The notes under the pieces: model-generated
Database searches by the model: none
What the model was told of the DNA's origin: nothing
What the model saw: the letters and a program-made list of their open reading frames with translations, nothing else
Part shown: piece after piece, positions 40,001 through 48,600 of the stretch
How positions within the stretch are numbered: the stretch's first letter is position 1
Layout: each line of letters opens with the position of its first letter
Program-made: the position numbers and the translations under genes
Assembly (NCBI GenBank): GCA_965644315.1
Contig: CBFFRQ010000078.1
Span: 248,001-312,000, forward strand
Source of the DNA: Caecitellus pseudoparvulus
Lineage: Eukaryota > Bigyra: Bicosoecida
Reading direction: 5' to 3'
DNA: 64,000 nucleotides

Positions 40001-42697
40001 GATGGCTACACAGCTCTGCTGCTTGATCTGAAGAGAGCTTGGGAGACAGGCAGCATCTGTGCGAGCTTCAAACGTGAGGGGGCGGAGTGCACAAGCGCCG
40101 GATTGCAGTGGGGCGCAGCCCTTGGGTGGCTCTCCATGTTCTCGTGGGTGCCTGTCCACCATGCCAAGTCTGCTTCGGGTACGGGGCTGTGCAAGCCTGA
40201 GCTCGCAGCACTGCCTGGCGGGGAGTACCCTGACGCGCTCAACGCTCTGCTGAGTACTTGCACCGTGCACAGTCTCCCCCCAGAACTTGCAGAAGTTCTG
40301 GGCATGGGGTCAATGCCAGAGCTCGAGCAGCTGGTTGAATTGTTGTGGGCTCGGTGTGAGGTCAGGGGTCAGCCACGAGCCGATGGGAAGCCCGTTCCGT
40401 TCGATGGCTTCTTCCCAAAGTACAAAGGGAGCTCGGCGGCAGTTTTGGATGCCATTGGTAAGCACTATGGTTCGACAGCCGAAGGTCAAGCAAAGCTGCA
40501 GCGCTTGCCTTTGGTGCCCCATGGGCGTGTCCTGTGGCCGCCATCGAGCATCGTCGCAGCGGAATACGATGACTCGGAGTTGCTAATTACTCGCCCTCAA
40601 AAGCCAGTATTTCCAACACTCCCCAAGTACGTCAGCGACAATCTCAGCGATGCGCTCCCTCTGCGGTATGCTGAGGAGGGCTTGTGCATTCCTGGACTGG
40701 GCATCCGCGGCCACTTGCAGCCTTCCCAGATTGCTGCATGTTTGAGGGCTGCAGCGCAGCTTTCCAACGATGAAACGCACGTCGAGGCAGAGGCCTTGTT
40801 CATCATCTTCATGTTCGTTCCCTGGCGTGTGACTCGAAGCAAGGGTGGCGCCAACATCCCTCGGGAGCCCTTCATGGAGGAGCTGAAGCAGCAAATCGCA
40901 GAGCAAGAGTTCTTTGCGCCCAGTGTGATACCTGGCTGCCCAGTTTCGTTGAGCAATGTCTTGGCGTTCATCGGGAAGTCATCCAAGTCATTGCTCCGAG
41001 ACATCCGCGGTTGGACAGGCATGGAGCAGCTGCTTGGGAGGCTGGTGTCCATGCAATTTCTCCACCGAGACTTTCAACCACCTCCTCATGGCAACGTCAT
41101 TGTCCGCGCTCTTAAGACAATGACACAGACCCTCGGCATCTCTGAGATCCAGGATTGCATCGTGTTGACAGCGCGAAGGGCACAGGCGGAGGCGGTGGAT
41201 GACGTTGCAATCGAAGTCAAAGCTGCTATGCTGGCCGTGTTCAAGCACATGAACCCTAGCACTCGAGGCATTACGTGGCTCAAGGTCTGCTGCTTGGAGC
41301 GTCGCCCAGGCTCCTCAGAGACTGGCGTGTTCTTTGACTCTGAAGGGAATGAGGCCGCGAGTGGTCCCCTCCAACCTATGGCAGGCATTGTCAAGGTGCT
41401 TGCTGAGGTGGTGTCGGGGACTGAGTGGTCACGGGAGGCACACTTGAGGCTGGTGCTCCCGGCGACCCACGGAGGACAAGCGCGAGCACTGGACCATCCC
41501 ACCTGTGAGGAGGTCCTTCGCAGCATTGTGTGTGGGCAGCTCGCAGCGGCGCACGAATCGCCCGAGAAGGTCTCAGCAGCACTGACTAGGTTGTGCATGC
41601 TGCGCCTGGAGAAGCTGCGCGATTCAGATGCATTCGATGGCGATGCTACTTCTCTGCAGGGGCTCGAAGGAGTGGAAGGCGGGTTGAAGCTGGCAGAGGA
41701 CGCGATCAACCTCCTGCAACTCGCACAGGGAACGTTTGAGGAGTGGAGGCGGAGTGACGGTGGCTTCACAATGGACTTGCTCCACCGTGAGGCGAGTGAA
41801 ATTGAGGGTGCAGCTGTCACGCTGGGCCTGCCGGAACTGTTGGAGAGCGCTGTGGCAGCGCCTGCCTCACGCAGCCCCCAGCCATCCGCGCCCGACGAGC
41901 CTGCGCACCCCACTGAGCTGCAAGTTCAACCGGAAGCTGACGTGAGCTGGCCGCAGAGACCTCGGTCCGGACCTTCTGCACCAGGCGCCGCGTTTTCTTC
42001 TTTCGGTACCAGGCCGCAGAGGGGGCCAGCAGGAGTCACAGCGCCCGTCTCACGGTCCCACCCTGCCGGTCGTGTTTCGGTTGGTGAAGCAACTCCTCCT
42101 CGGTCTGCTACGCAAGATGGCACACTCGGCGGAACAAGTGGTCCGTTGCAAGTTTCTGAGGTGGGCCACGTAGCACACGGTCAGGTCGATTCGGTGGATC
42201 CCCCCGTTACCATCCAGATTCCACTCACCCACACGTCATCTGCGGCAGCTGCTCGGAGCAGGGCATGCGAGGAGGCAGTTTGCCAATATTTCCGGGAACA
42301 CGCTGCCGAGGTTGGCCTGGATGGGTACACGGTGACATGGGTGAACGAAGCAGAGGAGGCCGGTCAGCCATACGACGTCAAGGCAGTGTGTCAAGGCCAA
42401 GAGGACATCTTGATCGAAGTGAAGAGCAAGCTGCACCCGGTGGTTCGTGAGGATGGACACGTGTACGTTGGGCCAGTTTCCTTTGCGCAAATGGAAGCCA
42501 TGAACAGGAGCGGGCGAGGGAAGTACTGGCTTGCCAACTGCACCTTGACCTCTGACGGCATGCAGCTGCTCCTCATCAAGCACCCCGTGCAGAGCTGCCT
42601 CCAAGATGGCGTGTTCTTCGTGTTTCAAGGCGAAGCAGAGGCAGGTGCAGCAGCCAGAGTACCGCCAGCCCCGGAGGCAGGCAGTGCGAGGTCGTGA
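34058..42697 (+). CDS. NO VEIN-like giant protein: GHKL/HSP90-type ATPase fold plus C-terminal DUF3883
   Basis: 2879 residues in one uninterrupted frame. Residues 1-1000 are mainly helical and unrecognised. A GHKL (HSP90-like) ATP-binding domain spans about 1000-1140. Its N-box is FELIQNADDN, with Glu1029 and Asn1033, and its G-loop is MIGNKGIGFKSVYAVT, with Gly1092 and Gly1094. A long middle region follows, with sacsin-like stretches (PLCTYGMPVRVHADWAVPSA at about 1353). Residues about 2725-2850 form a DUF3883 domain: ACEEAVCQYFREHA, VNEAEEAGQPYDVKAV and DILIEVKSK. Asp2773, Glu2787 and Lys2789 make a PD-(D/E)xK-like nuclease-fold triad. Arabidopsis NO VEIN has the same ATPase/DUF3883 order and is needed for vein patterning, but its biochemistry is unclear. 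A chaperone-like or nucleic-acid role is possible. Confidence 0.82.
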   Translation: MSWRWPGDQSEEPAADPAPRPVGRRRSRSAAEAERKVKEMVNAALRSVAENSASAMPTLYDVQVYLEQDSDFMQTSDISTFEEYETRWGRLYNHPLARELFDIPDGFHAESLPKVRGTEVQARLFAAGLETLENPPSAASGPGQSAHELATAIGRALAWVVEEHGLEDHRQACFAKLRGGAAEERRKLHIVKLIDRARKAHGVERGVPQLVDMLKPVAAAQHGEPLAQAVLANQQILSEILEKLFHAFADSVNIQQPGAARPLDLPEEPLHHDFSQVVGMLEEVFDLGNPTLQVKREQADFALIAIRLEGLLKDTLQGAVDRQGNTDGLASILSCLLVATLAGRSFKWDVASKVQKHEAKVKTLKAQLDLLSSAEVEELCQEVQAKAGDQPTMSDLLLLFQDTIVQKYLDGSEPTPPSLLGDLLKCDASDDRHKLQAILEKLLQPLFVGVGGGSAHEVYSAEMKASFRGAFLALLEDQAPLHDAFPDATLEQRLEDMWHAVQTSGDEAAQSKGCAWNADLVGMVLGPLQERIAQIVEEHLSVCEAQEQAGPISSPPLRRELSAASTRSAGESLKQREGATLWVWVAIGILADTHARHGVVQLNKEAIGVFGALAALEPCAAAALPRGLLGSQPTAHVLRQFLDMDDISEASDGVLSVRVKDRPALARRVQERSLAAQYLGSLLERSGLDALQKYASASPPFPTAQVAATDPAAELPEAFPRESDLRSPMPLHLSAEGGPWSIHRVHERVISKLSGIHVPCLGSLGLVAGEWTALPESWDPVELKESIKSGDADSALGQSLLGILNQADVAEPWRDSGLDPAHLLRLAAKLLVAVQGPLRGILAEAIFSGLVQCELRETIRHAIVSVARSGFEAACLAEGVAAAMVAVGMATDQDKSYFVQDVLDEWRSRPDRGGTGAPQSPLVQAESTPVIAPPAPPLVPSKDWNPAQSGTAAPSAAEEPIHAGDTETLAELEARDELDNRALCEQVCEARGVGAQVPARPTQSMRSIHNMSKSLSVELYGAANHFLFELIQNADDNTYSREPGLQLRLEGSTLTLFNNEKGFSAKNVVSISSFCESTKKALKHQGMIGNKGIGFKSVYAVTHQPHILSRKYNFRFDDRDICGYQRLLPLELPSEKDWNPASEGTRLTLPLDVKHPDTGILSALTVQQHLSRLQPETILFLNKLRRLQVVMHGERLVRDSHLDIRDVSSQYDWNGARKLVGLAVESGTSGAASGQAAQQGFSRAFDVREATLRTQEFRSPATVEGSCPTRDESSNVVFSQLEMAGGAAFSTPTRTEEKRFIIFRHRLELPNERDSEGNPLWASIEIAFCPEDSERAVQNEQASKEKVFAYLPLCTYGMPVRVHADWAVPSARESITDGAGSMRNQEILNALPRVLVAALHALCQSDGQDKLRSGDVAGAVKVSNMALTSVPLPNVCDNTPFDCVPGAVVDTLHGPANGSKSGVPLIVATRKVTEGAIEWGFFEASKTLVLSGLARESLAVVPGPAAAHAGAGAAEDVLGEEQLDPTDDLVAAILASAEAEGLGIAHLGISSWAAEAAGVGTLPGDGIAQLLAGASKLLTRPGASEESKQRGLKCVGWCMSMLIGTKLTEATARALSNLPLFPLTAGGGVAALKDGNIYKVATSMSDRACEICEAAGARFLDPDVVRTWDSDFAGWFKALQRVPKAFMPNELQQAADLAVLVKLLIPTLGRVESVDDASVLLMEAAQCEARIHAREARIAGGEGMAGSRGWPAKLAERLHRAGVMVPTTCGFLPLDEDEKPLKLPDGRVVFPFHHDSLESRIPWLSVLDGGDAGQHYFPRLLMADPGWSTSNEHDELLEFAKHLGAADSLQPMLVSGTCLVSEVDHQAPGSGYKVDVELPFSPDTPRWIVRRHEDAIEALVNDPSFPLKEQLPDPGSGTFVTFQVQVPHFPGLTQALQRRFDPQGAAGGDAGAGAAAGGAAAQGPASSGGASGVETASQRVCDGYTALLLDLKRAWETGSICASFKREGAECTSAGLQWGAALGWLSMFSWVPVHHAKSASGTGLCKPELAALPGGEYPDALNALLSTCTVHSLPPELAEVLGMGSMPELEQLVELLWARCEVRGQPRADGKPVPFDGFFPKYKGSSAAVLDAIGKHYGSTAEGQAKLQRLPLVPHGRVLWPPSSIVAAEYDDSELLITRPQKPVFPTLPKYVSDNLSDALPLRYAEEGLCIPGLGIRGHLQPSQIAACLRAAAQLSNDETHVEAEALFIIFMFVPWRVTRSKGGANIPREPFMEELKQQIAEQEFFAPSVIPGCPVSLSNVLAFIGKSSKSLLRDIRGWTGMEQLLGRLVSMQFLHRDFQPPPHGNVIVRALKTMTQTLGISEIQDCIVLTARRAQAEAVDDVAIEVKAAMLAVFKHMNPSTRGITWLKVCCLERRPGSSETGVFFDSEGNEAASGPLQPMAGIVKVLAEVVSGTEWSREAHLRLVLPATHGGQARALDHPTCEEVLRSIVCGQLAAAHESPEKVSAALTRLCMLRLEKLRDSDAFDGDATSLQGLEGVEGGLKLAEDAINLLQLAQGTFEEWRRSDGGFTMDLLHREASEIEGAAVTLGLPELLESAVAAPASRSPQPSAPDEPAHPTELQVQPEADVSWPQRPRSGPSAPGAAFSSFGTRPQRGPAGVTAPVSRSHPAGRVSVGEATPPRSATQDGTLGGTSGPLQVSEVGHVAHGQVDSVDPPVTIQIPLTHTSSAAAARSRACEEAVCQYFREHAAEVGLDGYTVTWVNEAEEAGQPYDVKAVCQGQEDILIEVKSKLHPVVREDGHVYVGPVSFAQMEAMNRSGRGKYWLANCTLTSDGMQLLLIKHPVQSCLQDGVFFVFQGEAEAGAAARVPPAPEAGSARS

Positions 42698-43015
42698 CTC
42701 TCCACTCGACTTGGGGGCGCTGCTTTCCCAGAAGATCTATTGATCTCGGGCATTGGCTTGAAATGCACACTCTTGTGGCAGGTCTCTTGGGCAGTCGCGA
42801 CGTTGATCTGCAGCAGCAAGCCAGCGTCCCTACTCACCGAGCTCCCAAACTCCCTCCTTGCGCACATCTCAAACGTGCGACGGTCCCTTGGCTCAAACGT
42901 TAGTAGCGACGCTCTTTTGGGCTCCTCATGATCGCGTGTGAGAAGGAAGTGACTGAGCAATAGCCGGCCCGCTGCAAACCTCAGGTGGGCACCATATTCC
43001 GCAACGGTGCTTGCG
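42698..43015. other. Intergenic region
   Basis: About 320 bp between co-oriented genes. Nothing recognised beyond the required 3' end and promoter. Confidence 0.35.
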
Positions 43016-44281
43016 ATGCACTCCGTGCACTGGCTGGCCGCTCTGGTCAGCGCTGTGCTCGTGGGAGCAAAGATAGTTCCGATATCCAAAGAACCTCTTT
43101 CTGACTGTTTTAGCGCTGCTTCAGAGCGGATTCCGGCGTGGGCGGATGGACTGGGTTGGACTGGCGCAGACGTGGGCCTTAGCCTGCAAGTGAGGCCATC
43201 GTGCGCTCTGTGGGTGTTTGGGGACACCTTGTTGGGCACCGTCCGAGCGGCTGAAAGACAAAGGGTTAAAAACGACAGTTTTATGGTACACAACTCCGTG
43301 GCGTTGGTGCCTTCCATCGCAAGCGGTGCGGGGGCGTGCAGCCCTCACTTCACTTGGAGCGCGGGGGAGCCTCCAGGCAGTGCCTTCCACCTCCCTGGCC
43401 TGAATGGCACGTCCAAGCGTGATGCGGGGGCGCCGCACTTGTGGGTCTTGTCTGGTGCTGTGGTGCACGGTGCTGCGCCTGTTGTGGTGCTTTTGGCGAA
43501 TGAGTGGAAGGCAGCGCGGACAGGGGGGCCGTTTTCGTTCAACATCACCAGCACGCGGGCATTGGCTGTGCACCTGGAGGAGCGCTTGCTTTCTGCATGC
43601 GATGGTGGTGCTGCCTCTAAAATGGCCCACGGTGAAGACTGGGAGTACACAGTGTCAGACCCAGCGCCTGGCGACTGGAGCGTGAAGCTGCCAAATGGAA
43701 CTCGCGTGGCACGCTTCGTGAATTGGGCAACTGCGGTGCACGAGGTGCCGTCTGACCCAGCATCGTCATTTTTCATCCTCGGGACAGTTGGGCCCGGGCT
43801 GGCGACTGTCGCTGCGCGCCTGCCGCGAAGTGGGCTGGTGGGCGGGGGGTTTCAGGGTATGCAGGTCTTCTGTGACAGCGTCGGGTGGGCACCTGCGCAG
43901 GCACAGTGCACCCTGCAGGGCCTGCCGTTCCTGGGCTCGACAGAACTTGTGCTGGAGTACGTGCAGGGCAAGTGGCGCACGCTGGCTGTGCTGCCATTCA
44001 CAACGGATATCGTGCAGTGGACGGCACCAGACATCACAGGCCCCTGGAGGCAGCAGAGCCTCGGCAAGGTCTGGGCGCCATGGTCCGACACACACCTGTA
44101 CTTTTCGTATGCAGCCAAAGTGCACGCTAGCTTGGCAGGCGTCTTGCCTGGGTGCCAGGGCCCGGCCTGCTCCGTGGCCACACTCGTGCCCAACACCTGG
44201 CTGCCTCAAACGCTGTTCGATCCGGGCAACGCGACAGCGTACACACCACGCATGATGCAGGTGTGGTGGGAACCCGCGTGA
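43016..44281 (+). CDS. Predicted secreted protein with a beta-propeller-like WVFGDT motif
   Basis: 421 residues from the ATG at 43016; the frame upstream has no earlier ATG. The start MHSVHWLAALVSAVLVGAKI looks like a signal peptide. The mature part is beta-rich and has several N-glycosylation sequons (NDS, NGT, NIT, NAT). CALWVFGDTLLGTV near residue 65 resembles the first-blade motif of secreted five-bladed propellers (DUF4185/GH43-like), in which the Asp can be catalytic. LPFLGSTELVLEYVQGKWRT and PDITGPWRQQSLGKVWAPWS look like later blades. A sugar-cleaving or binding role is possible but weakly supported. Its stop is 29 bp from that of the opposite-strand PX/WH2 gene. Confidence 0.6.
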   Translation: MHSVHWLAALVSAVLVGAKIVPISKEPLSDCFSAASERIPAWADGLGWTGADVGLSLQVRPSCALWVFGDTLLGTVRAAERQRVKNDSFMVHNSVALVPSIASGAGACSPHFTWSAGEPPGSAFHLPGLNGTSKRDAGAPHLWVLSGAVVHGAAPVVVLLANEWKAARTGGPFSFNITSTRALAVHLEERLLSACDGGAASKMAHGEDWEYTVSDPAPGDWSVKLPNGTRVARFVNWATAVHEVPSDPASSFFILGTVGPGLATVAARLPRSGLVGGGFQGMQVFCDSVGWAPAQAQCTLQGLPFLGSTELVLEYVQGKWRTLAVLPFTTDIVQWTAPDITGPWRQQSLGKVWAPWSDTHLYFSYAAKVHASLAGVLPGCQGPACSVATLVPNTWLPQTLFDPGNATAYTPRMMQVWWEPA

Positions 44282-44310
44282 GCTTCACCTCCCACATTCT
44301 GCAGCTGCAG

Positions 44311-45306
44311 TCACAGTCGCGGCTTGCTCTTGTCAACCGTCACGGCTTTCTTGAGGCGCTTACCCCCACGAATGCTCGCGAGGAGGTCGCCACGCCCCGC
44401 TTGAGGCGGGGGAAGGCTAGCTTTCACAGCAGGTGCCGGCGCTGGAGCCGGAGCGGGGGCAGGCGCAGGAGCTGGCGCGGGCGCAGGGGCTGGTGCAGCC
44501 CCGGCAGCTGCGGCGGGAGGCTTGCCTGCAGCTTGGGGGGGCACGTTGCCAGTGATGCCGGCACTGGGCGTGGCAGAAGGGACTGCACCTCTGCTGCCAG
44601 CCACTCCTCGCGTGGAGCCAGCTGTGCGCCTGCGGTAGCCTCTGCGTCGCTGTGCTGAGCTGGCTGCCATGACAGGTGCTGTGGCAGCGACGGCAGGTGT
44701 CTGTTGGGCATCAGTGGCCTGTGCTGCCGCTGCAGGGGCGGGAGCAGCATGAGATGGTGCGGCCCCTGTGACTGGGGATGAAGCCATGCCGCTTGTTCGG
44801 TTGTCAAAGGCTAGGAATCCACGCAGCGCCTTGGAGCCGAAGTGCTTGTCAAACTCAGCCACTCCCCGGATGGCCAGGACTGCGCGCATGTACTCTTGCA
44901 GGGCAGCCCTGCGAGTTTCAATGAACTCTGGGGTCTTGTTGCCCCACGTGCGCTTGGGAGGCAGCTTGATGGTCTTCATCTGGTATGGCAGCTCCTTCCG
45001 GGCCAGCTTGTCGAAGGCTTCGAAGGCAGAGTAGCGCTGGTACGTGCTCCACTTGTACACAATGGGGGTCAGGCTTCCTGTCTGGGCCTCCTGGCTCATG
45101 CAGCACACTTCGTACTCCTGTGGCGAGTGACGGGGGGGACGCTCCGCGGCAGTGCGAGACAGGGGGCCACCGGGGAGCACTTGCAGCAGCAGCGGCAGTG
45201 CACCTGAGCCGATGGCCGCACGCACCACATGCCCTGCCTCTGCGAGGCGCGGGTTCCTGACTTCCAGGTACAGGGAACCCACCGCACTTCCAACGTTATG
45301 TGCCAT
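44311..45306 (-). CDS. PX-domain protein with poly-AlaPro linker and C-terminal WH2 actin-binding motif
   Basis: 331 residues if translation starts at the ATG at 45306 (MAHNVGSAVGSLYLEVRNPR); an upstream exon cannot be excluded. Residues about 20-170 form a phox-homology domain: EYEVCCMSQEA, WSTYQRYSAFEAFDKLARKE, KLPPKRTWGNKTPEFIETRR and AALQEYMRAVLAI. This includes the basic YQRYSAF strand, the PPxK-type loop and the RR-x-x-L-x-x-Y helix that bind PI3P. A long Ala/Pro-rich linker follows, with RRRGYRRR in the middle. The C-terminus reads GRGDLLASIRGGKRLKKAVT, a textbook WH2 motif (LLxxIRxGxxLKK) that binds actin monomers. It probably links endosomal PI3P to actin assembly. It is divergent from a giant phosphoinositide phosphatase gene. 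Confidence 0.78.
   Translation of the reverse strand: MAHNVGSAVGSLYLEVRNPRLAEAGHVVRAAIGSGALPLLLQVLPGGPLSRTAAERPPRHSPQEYEVCCMSQEAQTGSLTPIVYKWSTYQRYSAFEAFDKLARKELPYQMKTIKLPPKRTWGNKTPEFIETRRAALQEYMRAVLAIRGVAEFDKHFGSKALRGFLAFDNRTSGMASSPVTGAAPSHAAPAPAAAAQATDAQQTPAVAATAPVMAASSAQRRRGYRRRTAGSTRGVAGSRGAVPSATPSAGITGNVPPQAAGKPPAAAAGAAPAPAPAPAPAPAPAPAPAPAPAVKASLPPPQAGRGDLLASIRGGKRLKKAVTVDKSKPRL
44432..44500 (-). repeat. Ala-Pro dipeptide tract in the PX/WH2 gene
   Basis: A hexamer-type GC-rich repeat encodes about ten consecutive Ala-Pro dipeptides between the PX domain and the WH2 motif. Such AP rods are stiff and extended. The DNA is imperfectly repeated (GGCGCA, GGAGCC and GGGGCT units), so copy number could vary between strains. 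Confidence 0.7.
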
Positions 45307-45626
45307 CGGTGCGGGGATGGTCCAAGTCGTGGGTCCGGAAAGGCCGGTGGGGACGTCCGGCACGGGAGCTGGCGCACGGAGTATCGTGACACCTCTGCAC
45401 GGCGCTGGCGCATAGGAAAACAGGGAAGAAAAACCGTGCCAAGCGCGGAATGGAACTTCATGAAATACTTGTTTTTGTCCAGGTTGAAGCTTTGCTCGAC
45501 TGGTTGTTTCTGGTGGTAGGTCAACAAGCTGCGGCCTCTGCAGCAGCTGCCTCTCAATTTCCGCTGGGCACCCCAGCGCAGTGCTGCGTCGCCAACAAGA
45601 CTGCACAGCAACCGCCCCTGAGGCTC
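45307..45626. promoter_or_regulatory. Divergent promoter region between PX/WH2 and SAC phosphatase genes
   Basis: 320 bp separate the two start codons. Open frames extend into it from both sides, but neither continues a recognisable domain, so I treat them as untranslated or unspliced leader. Both flanking genes act on phosphoinositide-marked membranes, so shared control from one bidirectional promoter is plausible. Confidence 0.45.
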
Positions 45627-48600
45627 ATGGCACAGCACAGTGATAGTGTCACACCAAGTGGCGAGGATGGTCTCCCAGGCGCGCCTCCTCTGTTGCCAGG
45701 CGCCGCCGGAATCAGTGAAGGTCTGGCGCCCGGGACGAGCGAAAGTGACTGGCTCGCCAACAGGGCTGTGGACCAAGCAGCTGGCCCTGCTCTGCCCCCT
45801 CGATACTTCGACGCACAGCGGCACTGCCTGCAGCATGTCGTCGTGCAAGGCAGTCTGCTGCTTGTAAATGCGGTGTCTGAGCTGCCTGTGTACATGCAGG
45901 CTGACGCTCTGTCGGGTGCGCTGTACATGGGCACGCGGCCAGGTCAACCCATGCGCATTCTCACCCTGCTGCCGGGTGCTGCTGTGAACATGGGCCGAAC
46001 TGCTCTTAGACGAGACAACGTCCTGGTCATCACACCCGCCCCAGCGGTGTACAGGGGCCCCTCCATCACTCTGCGCCACGCCAACGTGATGGAGCTGGCA
46101 CGATGGGCGACCGTGCTGCGGGCCATCGCAGGCATCCCTGCACCATGGGCCGAGGACTGCGCCCCTGCGGTGAAGCTCATCGTTGACGGTGCGCGGGCTC
46201 GGAGGCGGGGCCACACCGCAGGAGCCCCCCGCAGCGTCTCTGCATCAGCCAGCTTGTCGCCGCTCAAAGGAGACCCAGCGCAGGCCGAGGCCAGGCAAGC
46301 GAGGCGCCTGGCGTCCCGCCTAAGCGAAGCAGTGTACTGGCTGTTGCTGCGGGGAAAAGATGCTCGTGACTGGCACGTGCCGCGCTTGCGCAGGCTGCTG
46401 GCCAGCCTCCCCGCGCCCCAGCCACGCGCGCAGGTGGGGTGGGCCACATCCCCCTTGCCACCGGGTCCAGCTACCCACCTGCTGCCGCAGCCGCCCTTGG
46501 CGCGTTGGTCCGCTGAAGTGTGCGCTGATTTTGGCGTGAACACGGACGGTTACGATGTCGTGACCACTCCTGCGAGGGTGCTCGCAGGCATAGACCCGGT
46601 GGCTCTGCTTCCCCAGCCGTCTGCCTCAGAGGCTCACTCCCCTGCGTCAGGAGGTGGCCCTGGACGAAGCAGCCCCGCGCCTGGAAACGCCCCGTCCTCA
46701 CCACAATCACAAGGCTACATGGGGCAGGGGATCTTCCTCGGGGAGCCACCCTCCTCACACCGCCGGAACCCCAGCACGACGCTTCCGCCAGCACAGGCAG
46801 TGGCGCCTTCCCTCGACATAATCGCGTCGCCGAGCATCATGCTGCTGTCGGCGAGGGCACACCCCTACAGCTCTGCTCTGCGCTCCCTGCCTTCTGCCGT
46901 GCAGCGCCAGCTCATGGTGGGCAAGCGCTACCGTGTGCTGCTGCTCAGCCGCACAGCAGAGCCGGCCACGGAGCACTCGCCAGGGCCCGCTCGGCAGCCT
47001 GGACGTGGGACAAGCCCTGTGGCAGCTGCTGCAGCCAGTGCGGCGAGGGCAGAGGAACGTGCTGGCACAGTGCAAGACTTCGCTCGGTGTGTGCTGTGGG
47101 GGGATGAAGGCACGCTGTTCACGTCTCGGCAGGTGGCGGTCTTGCAGGCGCTGCTGCGCAGGGATGCTTCCCCTGCGGAGTTGCTTGGTCGCATGCAGCG
47201 ATGGCAGGGGGAGGACCACGACACGTGGGAGCTCCCAAGCAAAGCCCCCAGCACTGTCCCAGTAACCCACCACAAGGCTGCCGGCATTCTGGGCGTCGTG
47301 CGCTTCCTGCGCGGGTGGAGCCTGGTGTTGCTGACAGGGGCGAGGTTGGCTGCCACAGTGGGCTCCCAGGCGCTCTCAGCCATCACAGCCACCGACGTGC
47401 TGCCTGTGGAGTGGTCGCTACCAGACGCCCACAAATCTGCCTGGGCCCGGCTCAAAGAGCTGCCCAAGGCAGTGTGGCGCTCAGTCGCTCGAGACCCGGT
47501 GGCTGATGCAGACGAGCGGTACCTTGCCCACCTTTTGTCAGCCTTGGCGTCGCTACAGCAGGGCGGGTATGTGTCGCACACCTATGACGTCACTCGTGGC
47601 TTGCAGGAGCAAGTAGGGTGGTACGTTCCTCCTGCCAGCATGAGCGCCGCCCCGCAAGTGGTGCATCCCCGGCCTGCGCATGACAGTGCACGCCCACACC
47701 TTGCACCAGAACGGCACTCACCCCCCACATCCCACTTGAAGTATGTTGCCAATGCTGTCGACTCCGTGGGCATGGCTGGGCCAGGGCAAGAAGGCAAGCA
47801 GCTGGGGGCAAAGCACGCAGTTGGCTTCGACTGGGGATGGCACCTGTCACGCCCACTTCGCGAGGCCCTCGTCATGCACTCGACAGGTGGTCAGGCAGAT
47901 GGCTCCAGACTGCCTCCTTCCTCTTGGATTCTACCCATTGCTGTCGGCTCCGTCAGGCAGCTGACTGCAAGGACAGCTGGCATCAGTGTCGTCCTGACCC
48001 TGCTGGCCCGGCGCGCTGCACAGTATGCCGGCACGAGGTATCTGAAGAGAGGGCACAACGTCCTCGGGGCTCCAGCCAACCATGTGGAGACGGAGCAGAT
48101 CGTGGATGATACGCTGGGAGGACTCAGCGCTTTCCGGCACTTGCGATCGTCCGTGCCGGACTGGTGGAAACAGCGTGGGGCTGTGAACATCGCTCGTCCA
48201 CCCATTACTGTCCCTGGCATCGACGTGAGCACGCGCTTGCCTGCCAAAGCGCACATGGCAGGGCTCATGCAGCGGTACGGCTCCCCAGTGTGTGTCTTGA
48301 ACTTGCTGAAGAAGGCAGAGAGTACGCCCCGCGAGTTGCATTTGCAGCGCTCGTTTGCGTCGACGATTCGCCAGCTGAATGCGTCGCTGCCTCCTGCTCT
48401 CCGCGTGCAGTACTTCTCCTTGGACTTCAGCGCCGTGAACAAAGCCTTCAAGGCGGTGTCTGTGATGATGCGCAGCGTGGCAGCAGGCTCTCAATTTCGC
48501 GGTGCTTCCCTCACATCTCCTCGCCCAAGTGCGATGCCTAGGAACCGTGCTGGGACACCAGGCCCCAAACTGGACACCAGCACACCCCAGCAGTCCACAG

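Noticed and set aside
34058-42697. Bacterial transfer as the source of the ATPase/DUF3883 protein
   Set aside because: GC content and codon use match neighbours and the domain order is that of eukaryotic NO VEIN proteins; lack of introns is shared by other giant genes here.
45450-45626. 59 extra in-frame codons upstream of the SAC phosphatase start
   Set aside because: No domain or signal is recognisable and they approach the divergent PX/WH2 start; the ATG at 45627 is a simpler start. An upstream exon cannot be fully excluded.
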